Positions 58,665-64,000 of a DNA stretch of 64,000 nt are shown in pieces. The first letter of the stretch is position 1. Each line of letters opens with the position of its first letter. Source of the stretch: Cruorifilaria tuberocauda (lineage: Eukaryota > Nematoda > Chromadorea > Rhabditida > Onchocercidae); contig JABVXU010000059.1 of the NCBI GenBank assembly GCA_013365365.1, positions 62,001-126,000 of the forward strand, read 5' to 3'. Below the pieces are notes generated by a model that saw nothing but the letters and a program-made list of their open reading frames with translations, had not been told where the DNA came from and did not search any database. Position numbers and translations under genes: made by a program.

Positions 58665-61600
58665 ATGGATGGTTTCGAAATACATGAATCTGATTTGTTT
58701 GAACATGAACCTTACACGGTTGATTGTTTAGAGTTGGATGAACGACAGGGTATTTTAGCTGTTGCTCGACATTCCGATTTTGGGTGAGTTTTATGTTTGC
58801 TTATGCATGAAATTCCTTAACTTTAGCATCATACTCTTGATGTGAGATTTCTCTGTAGTCTGCTTAAGCTGTTCTTTTCGTGATGTTTTATCGATTTAGT
58901 CCATTCATTCTATCATCACTTCATTCATCCATGCTACTTATTTTTGAATCTTGTCGTTTTGTTAATGCGAATTTTAATAATTAGCTATCATAAGATTGCA
59001 GTTATTGCTTGAAGAAATTTATACATGTCTACAAATTATCACTACGTTAAGAAATGCTTTGTGTTGCTAATATAGAAATCTATTTTTTTTAAGTTGTAGT
59101 TGGTCTATGATTTGCTCAATTCTTTTTTATAGTTCTAAATAATTAGATAGCTTGCGTACAATAATTTTCGATTTTCGTTGCTTATATCTTCTAAAAAAAT
59201 ATTTTACAGAGATAAAAAACGTGATGGTATAATAGAATTTTGGAATGTAATCGGCACACCAATATTTTATGTCCGAAGCACATTTCTTGGGAGTAAAAGC
59301 GCCGAATCATTGCTCTGGAAGGGTGATATTTTACTTGCATCACATCTGAATGGTTCGATAACAGGTCATCGTCTTCACACATCGGAATACTTCGTGAGTC
59401 GCACGATAAATTTTTAAAATTAAATACTTGATATCTCTTCAAATCCAAATATTTGAACCAGGCAAATGAAATTTCTGATTGTTAATGATATAAAAACAGA
59501 AATCCAGATTGAAATTGGTTGTCAAATAATCGCAGTAAAACTATGCGATCTTCTAATTTCATTTAACGATGGATATAATTTATATAATTTTAGCTATTGT
59601 CTAGTCAGCATCTCAGTGTTGTCTTTCTCCTATTTATTATGTATTAAATTCTTAAATCCATATCTTACTATCTAATTTGCGACAGACCGCTCAACTCACA
59701 CCAACGCCATTGTGGTGTCTGGCATCAATAACAGGAAGTGTCTTCTGTGCTGGTTCCGATTCTGGAGCTGTGTTAATATTGTCTTTAGAAGAGAATGATC
59801 GTATTTCTTTGGATAAAACAGTATCTATTGGTAATTTGCTCTAATCTTTTGATCAGTCATCGATTTACTTGGCATCAAATTCTGAAAAAAAAAACTTTAT
59901 TTAGCTAAAGACACTAGTAAAGTAAATGAAAGATCTGATAATTTTATGTTCTTATCTTTTTTGATTGAGAGATTTTTGAATTTGAAAGTGATTTTTCTTA
60001 AATGGATCTAAACATAGGAATTACGATTTTTAAATAAATTAAAAAAAATAAATGATTTTTATCAGGATTTGGTACACATGTCATGTCACTAGCGTGCAAT
60101 GGCAATATGATCGCTGCTGGAACAATGGATGAAATTAGTCTTATAAGCGTATCAAAACAACGAATAGAGTATAGAATGAATTTATCTCGGATCGAAAAGC
60201 GGAAACCAACTATTGTTTGGTGTTTATGCTTTATGTAACTTATTTCATTTCATTTTTTTATAATAATTTTCTTTCGATGTATCATTTGAAAGGCCTAGCA
60301 AGTGCTAATCGCTCAATTTTTTTGAAGTACTTTTAAACATTCAGTGAAGTAAATTTTCTCCTTTCCGTGTTAATTTATCAGATTGCTATTACGGTGTTTT
60401 TGAATTGATGGGAAATCTTTGTACTAAAATAAAAATAAATAGGAAGTCGATCTCAATTTATGGCGTATCTTAGAAAAAAATTAAAACAGTATTTCAGTGG
60501 CGATTTACTAGTATCGGGTGATTCACGAGGATATTTAACATTTTGGAACGCATCAAATGGGGCATTTTCACATGTAATATCATTTTTTTTATTCCTCTTT
60601 TTCTGGAGAAAATTCAAAGTTTTAGCGTAACATTTGAATCACTCTAGGAAAGCCTTTAATTTTGAAAGAGAAAGAGTTCTGAGTGTATTTCAGTGTTTGC
60701 AAACACATCAAAGTGATATTTTATCCATAACTGTGATGAATGAATCACTCTATGCTGCCGGTGTGGATCCTACGATTGCTCGACTTAGCCTTAATCAGGT
60801 TTGCAGGCAACTTACTCGTCTCCCTACTAGAGAGAGAAAAGGAATAAGATTCGAAATTGAACTTTTGAGCTAAAAGAAAAAGGAAATATGTTTATTTTTA
60901 GCAAAATCACTGATTAGATAAGCGTATGTGATAGGAAGATGGCTATTTATTCCGTGATAAATCTTGTTTTTATGGTAAAATCTTTCTTTACATGTACATA
61001 TTTAAACTTATAAAATCAATTACAGGAACGTACTGCATATCGCATTGATCATCGAAGAGCAATTCATAGCAATGATATACGATCGTTAGTTGCATCGAAA
61101 TATAGCACAACTCTATATTCCGGTGGTGCCGATTATTACTTTTGTATCAGTGGTCGTTTCAAACATGCAGATGCTTTAAAAAATGTAAGCTTAAAAATTA
61201 TATTTTAATGAGTTATTTATCGAAATGTTTTCGCGGTATCACTGTCGATACAATTAGCTGAATCATTATGTTAATCGGAATGTGTTTCATTCGGATTTAT
61301 TAGGGATAGATTATCTCTTCTATAGGATATAAATTATTGTTATGAAAATTTTTACAGATAGATTGTAATGTCGCAGCGGATGCGGATCTGTTTTCATACC
61401 AATACGATAATCGCATTGTTATTTGGAAAGTGGGTCAACCCAGTACAGTAGCATCGAAAAAGGGAATATATTGCTTGACAAATGGTCCAGTCAAGTTAGC
61501 TCATTTGCAATCACACTGTGGAGAGTTCATTAGATCAAGGTGAGTTGATTTTGTATTAGTTTGGGAGAGAGAGGAGCGGGAGAATATTTTGAGTTATGAA

Positions 61601-63884
61601 AATCATTTTTGAAGATGCTATCATTATCACTCACTGAATGAATAAGCATAGGAAAAACAAATATGTGGTAGTATTTGCTTGTCTTTATTTAGACCTCGTC
61701 TCTTTAAGTTTCCATTTGTGAGAAAAAATTTAAGTTCTCTTATTCTCTTATCTTAACAATTAACTTTCCGTTCGTTTTTTAGTGCGCTTAACCGTGGAGG
61801 CAGTTTGTTAGCAGTTTCTACAATTTGTACAACAACTCTTTACAAATTGGATCTCAATTTTTCAAAAGAATGCAGTATATCTGTCCTGAAGAGAATAAAT
61901 ATTAATGGAACAGGATTGCTATTTACATCAACATCTTTGTTTATTGTATCCGAATGCTTTAGAATATCTAGCTTATCAGTTGGAAATTCTATACCAGAAT
62001 ATCCGGATGTGATTGCCGAAAGAGGTGCTTTTGTTGCTTTTTATTAATCACGTTCGTAAAACAACGCCAAAACTAGGCAGGATTTTTAATTGGGTTTTTT
62101 GATATGTATGTTCTCATTAATTTGCAAGTTTTAATAAACTTATGAGGTATGTATAATTGAAAAGATAGGACAGTTAAGAGTAGCATACGCTTTTGATCCG
62201 GGTATTATTTTTCTAGATAATGCCGGTGAGGTAGTTCGAATACATTCTAATATGACTGAAACATCGCTTGTATTACTCACAGCTCGAAATGAAATTTTTA
62301 TTTTGGAAATCTGCAAGAAGGTTTTCATTTTTCTGATATTCTTCGTTAAATATTTTTCAAATCGAAGAAATAATCTTAAATCATCTATGATTCAGTTTTT
62401 ATTTCATCTTCCAATTACTTTCAACACTGATGATAGATATATCATTTGAAATTTATTACGACATCCACTAGCTTTACTAGTCTGTGATATAACACTTATA
62501 CTTGTCCATTCTTATTCACTATATCCATTGAATCGAGGTTACAAAGAAAATTATTTTGCATTATAAGATGTCTCAATATCAGTTTCTTCGGACTCTTTGT
62601 ACAGTATCCATTTTTATAGATTCTACGGAAATTGGAAATTCCCGGCACAAACGTTTTCATCGATGTTCAATTTATTAATTTTGCTTCACTCTATATTCTC
62701 TGTGCTGATAGGAAGCATACACTTTTAGAATATAACACTTATACAAACATTCTTAGTGATAACAGGATTTCAACGGAAGCATTATGTATGTTATCGGATG
62801 AATCAGTTTTACAAATGGATTGTAACAGTCCAAATGGAGTTGTTTTAGGTGGCTCACTAGGCAGTTTTCGGATTATTGCGCTCATTAATGGAGTAAGTGT
62901 ACTAATTTAATATATTTTTTTTCAAACCTATATATATATATATATACTTGTGAGAAGGAAAACCAGCTTTAAGAATAAAATAAGACAGAGAACCGAAGAG
63001 GAATGAGATATATACTTAGTACATATATATATGTATATATATATGTTATGAAGAGAAATGAAATATAGTCAAATAATTTTCTTATTTTCCTTCATAGGAG
63101 TTATTTAGGAACACTTAAGGCCACAAATTTCTTTTTCAGAAATTTCAGCGTTTAAACTCCATAAAATAATGAAACCCTCAACCCTTTTGATAAAATTTGG
63201 TAGTCTTCCAAAAATTTAATTTTGACGAAAAGTACGATAGTTCTGTGTTAGTGAGTAAGAAATATTATAAGTATTATGTGAAAATTTGCTGAGTAGTTGG
63301 GCTAGGGCATCGTGGCAAACTCCAATAATATATATATGGATATTATGCGAGTTGATGGCCATTCAAAAACACGATTAGTTTCGTGTGCATCCTTGATTTT
63401 GCCCTTCCTTTACTTTTAGGATTAGAGGGGCGTGATATGCTTGAATGACACTAAGCGGTAGATGAAGAGAAAAATGAATAGGAGAAATAGAAAGAATTCA
63501 AGATGATTTTATTCATAGTGTTTAGAGGAATGAGGTAGGGTTCGAGAGCAATTTTTAAGAAAATGATGTGGCCGATTGGAGACGCGTGGGAGAAGAGACT
63601 ATATCTCTAATTCATTCTTTGCGCTCTCCGTTTTGCCCCATAAACCCAATAGGCTGTCTCTTCTCTACTAGCTTTTAATATTTCATTTCCAGAAACGAGT
63701 ACTGCTTTATGGACCAGAAGCATGCGCACTGAAGAAAGGAAACGATGGAGTGTGCTTGATGCGAAGGGATCGATGCATCCAGGCCCGTTGGTTATCAGCT
63801 CAAAAATTGCTCTTCACAACTCCAATTATGCTTGCCGAACCTTCCCAAACCGCTTTTCGACTTAAACGTTACGGCCTAAACTGA
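58665..63884 (+). CDS. UTP4: UTP4/cirhin homologue, small-subunit processome WD-repeat protein, 665 aa
   Basis: Nucleolar t-UTP component needed for pre-18S rRNA transcription and processing. Twelve exons join in frame: 58665..58783, 59210..59393, 59686..59830, 60066..60234, 60498..60573, 60694..60798, 61026..61184, 61358..61539, 61783..62024, 62169..62320, 62620..62892 and 63693..63884. Diverged WD-type blades are visible: AVARHSDFGDKKRDGIIEFW, PLWCLASITGSVFCAGSDSG, THVMSLACNGNMIAAGTMDE, then IEKRKPTIVWCLCF, then GDLLVSGDSRGYLTFWNASN. The KRKPTIVW-to-SGDSRGYLTFW segment and the end EPSQTAFRLKRYGLN parallel human UTP4 (KRKCIVW, SVDSAGKVQFW, a terminal KRYG/KKFG-type end). Length is near the human 686. 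The acceptor of exon 10 (GATAG at 62168) has a poor pyrimidine tract but is the one that keeps frame. Confidence 0.88.
62932..63045. repeat. AT-dinucleotide tracts in the last UTP4 intron
   Basis: Alternating AT runs at about 62932-62946 and 63018-63043 flank a purine-rich segment in the 800-bp final intron. Confidence 0.85.
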
Positions 63885-63962
63885 TAACTACTATTACCGG
63901 TGTTTGCTAAATGACCAGTCAGATTTTTAGCAAATTATTTGAACTATTTTTATAAGGAGAAA

Positions 63963-63968
63963 AATAAA
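63963..63968 (+). terminator. UTP4: Poly(A) signal of UTP4
   Basis: AATAAA about 80 bases after the UTP4 stop codon, a usual distance in nematode genes with short 3' UTRs. Confidence 0.6.
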
Positions 63969-64000
63969 ATGACATTAAATTCTAAACATTGTAAGAAATA

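Overview
The window is nuclear DNA from a nematode, most likely a filarial (onchocercid) worm. It is AT-rich and its genes are cut into many short exons by introns ending in TTTCAG or TTTTAG. Several start codons lie just after a splice-acceptor-like site, as expected of spliced-leader trans-splicing. The catenin gene resembles Caenorhabditis HMP-2 more than a vertebrate protein. A decayed copy of a bacterial fabG gene, of the Wolbachia kind, lies between two genes. The genus cannot be fixed from the sequence alone. All exon structures below were read by eye from splice signals and frame continuity; no search or alignment was run.

Layout, left to right. 1-651 (-): 5' end of cytosolic alanyl-tRNA synthetase. 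6.9-8.5 kb (+): small SH2 adapter of the SHB/SHD/SHE/SHF type. 9.6-12.8 kb (+): bifunctional coenzyme A synthase. 12.7-15.3 kb (-): Tat-SF1/CUS2 splicing factor, whose last coding bases overlap those of CoA synthase tail to tail. 15.5-21.2 kb: gene-poor, holding the fabG remnant and a GC-richer island. 21.2-25.1 kb (-): hexokinase, with a possible alternative first exon at 30.7-30.8 kb. 25.1-36.9 kb: otherwise non-coding, with a nested minisatellite at 34.3 kb. 37.0-43.5 kb (-): mitochondrial leucyl-tRNA synthetase, 22 exons. 43.5-47.0 kb: a perfect 28-bp palindrome and a small unrecognised gene. 47.0-51.3 kb (-): SNRK-type protein kinase. 53.2-57.3 kb (+): beta-catenin HMP-2. 58.7-63.9 kb (+): UTP4/cirhin, a ribosome-biogenesis WD-repeat protein.

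Most genes are housekeeping (translation, CoA synthesis, glycolysis, splicing, ribosome assembly) with no evident shared pathway. SNRK and hmp-2 diverge from a 1.9-kb intergenic region that should hold both promoters. The points most worth a second look are the Wolbachia-like fabG remnant, the antisense overlap of two coding ends, an in-frame 36-bp candidate cassette exon in hmp-2, the phase-compatible alternative first exon of hexokinase, and an unresolved 3' exon with an in-frame TGA in the kinase gene.
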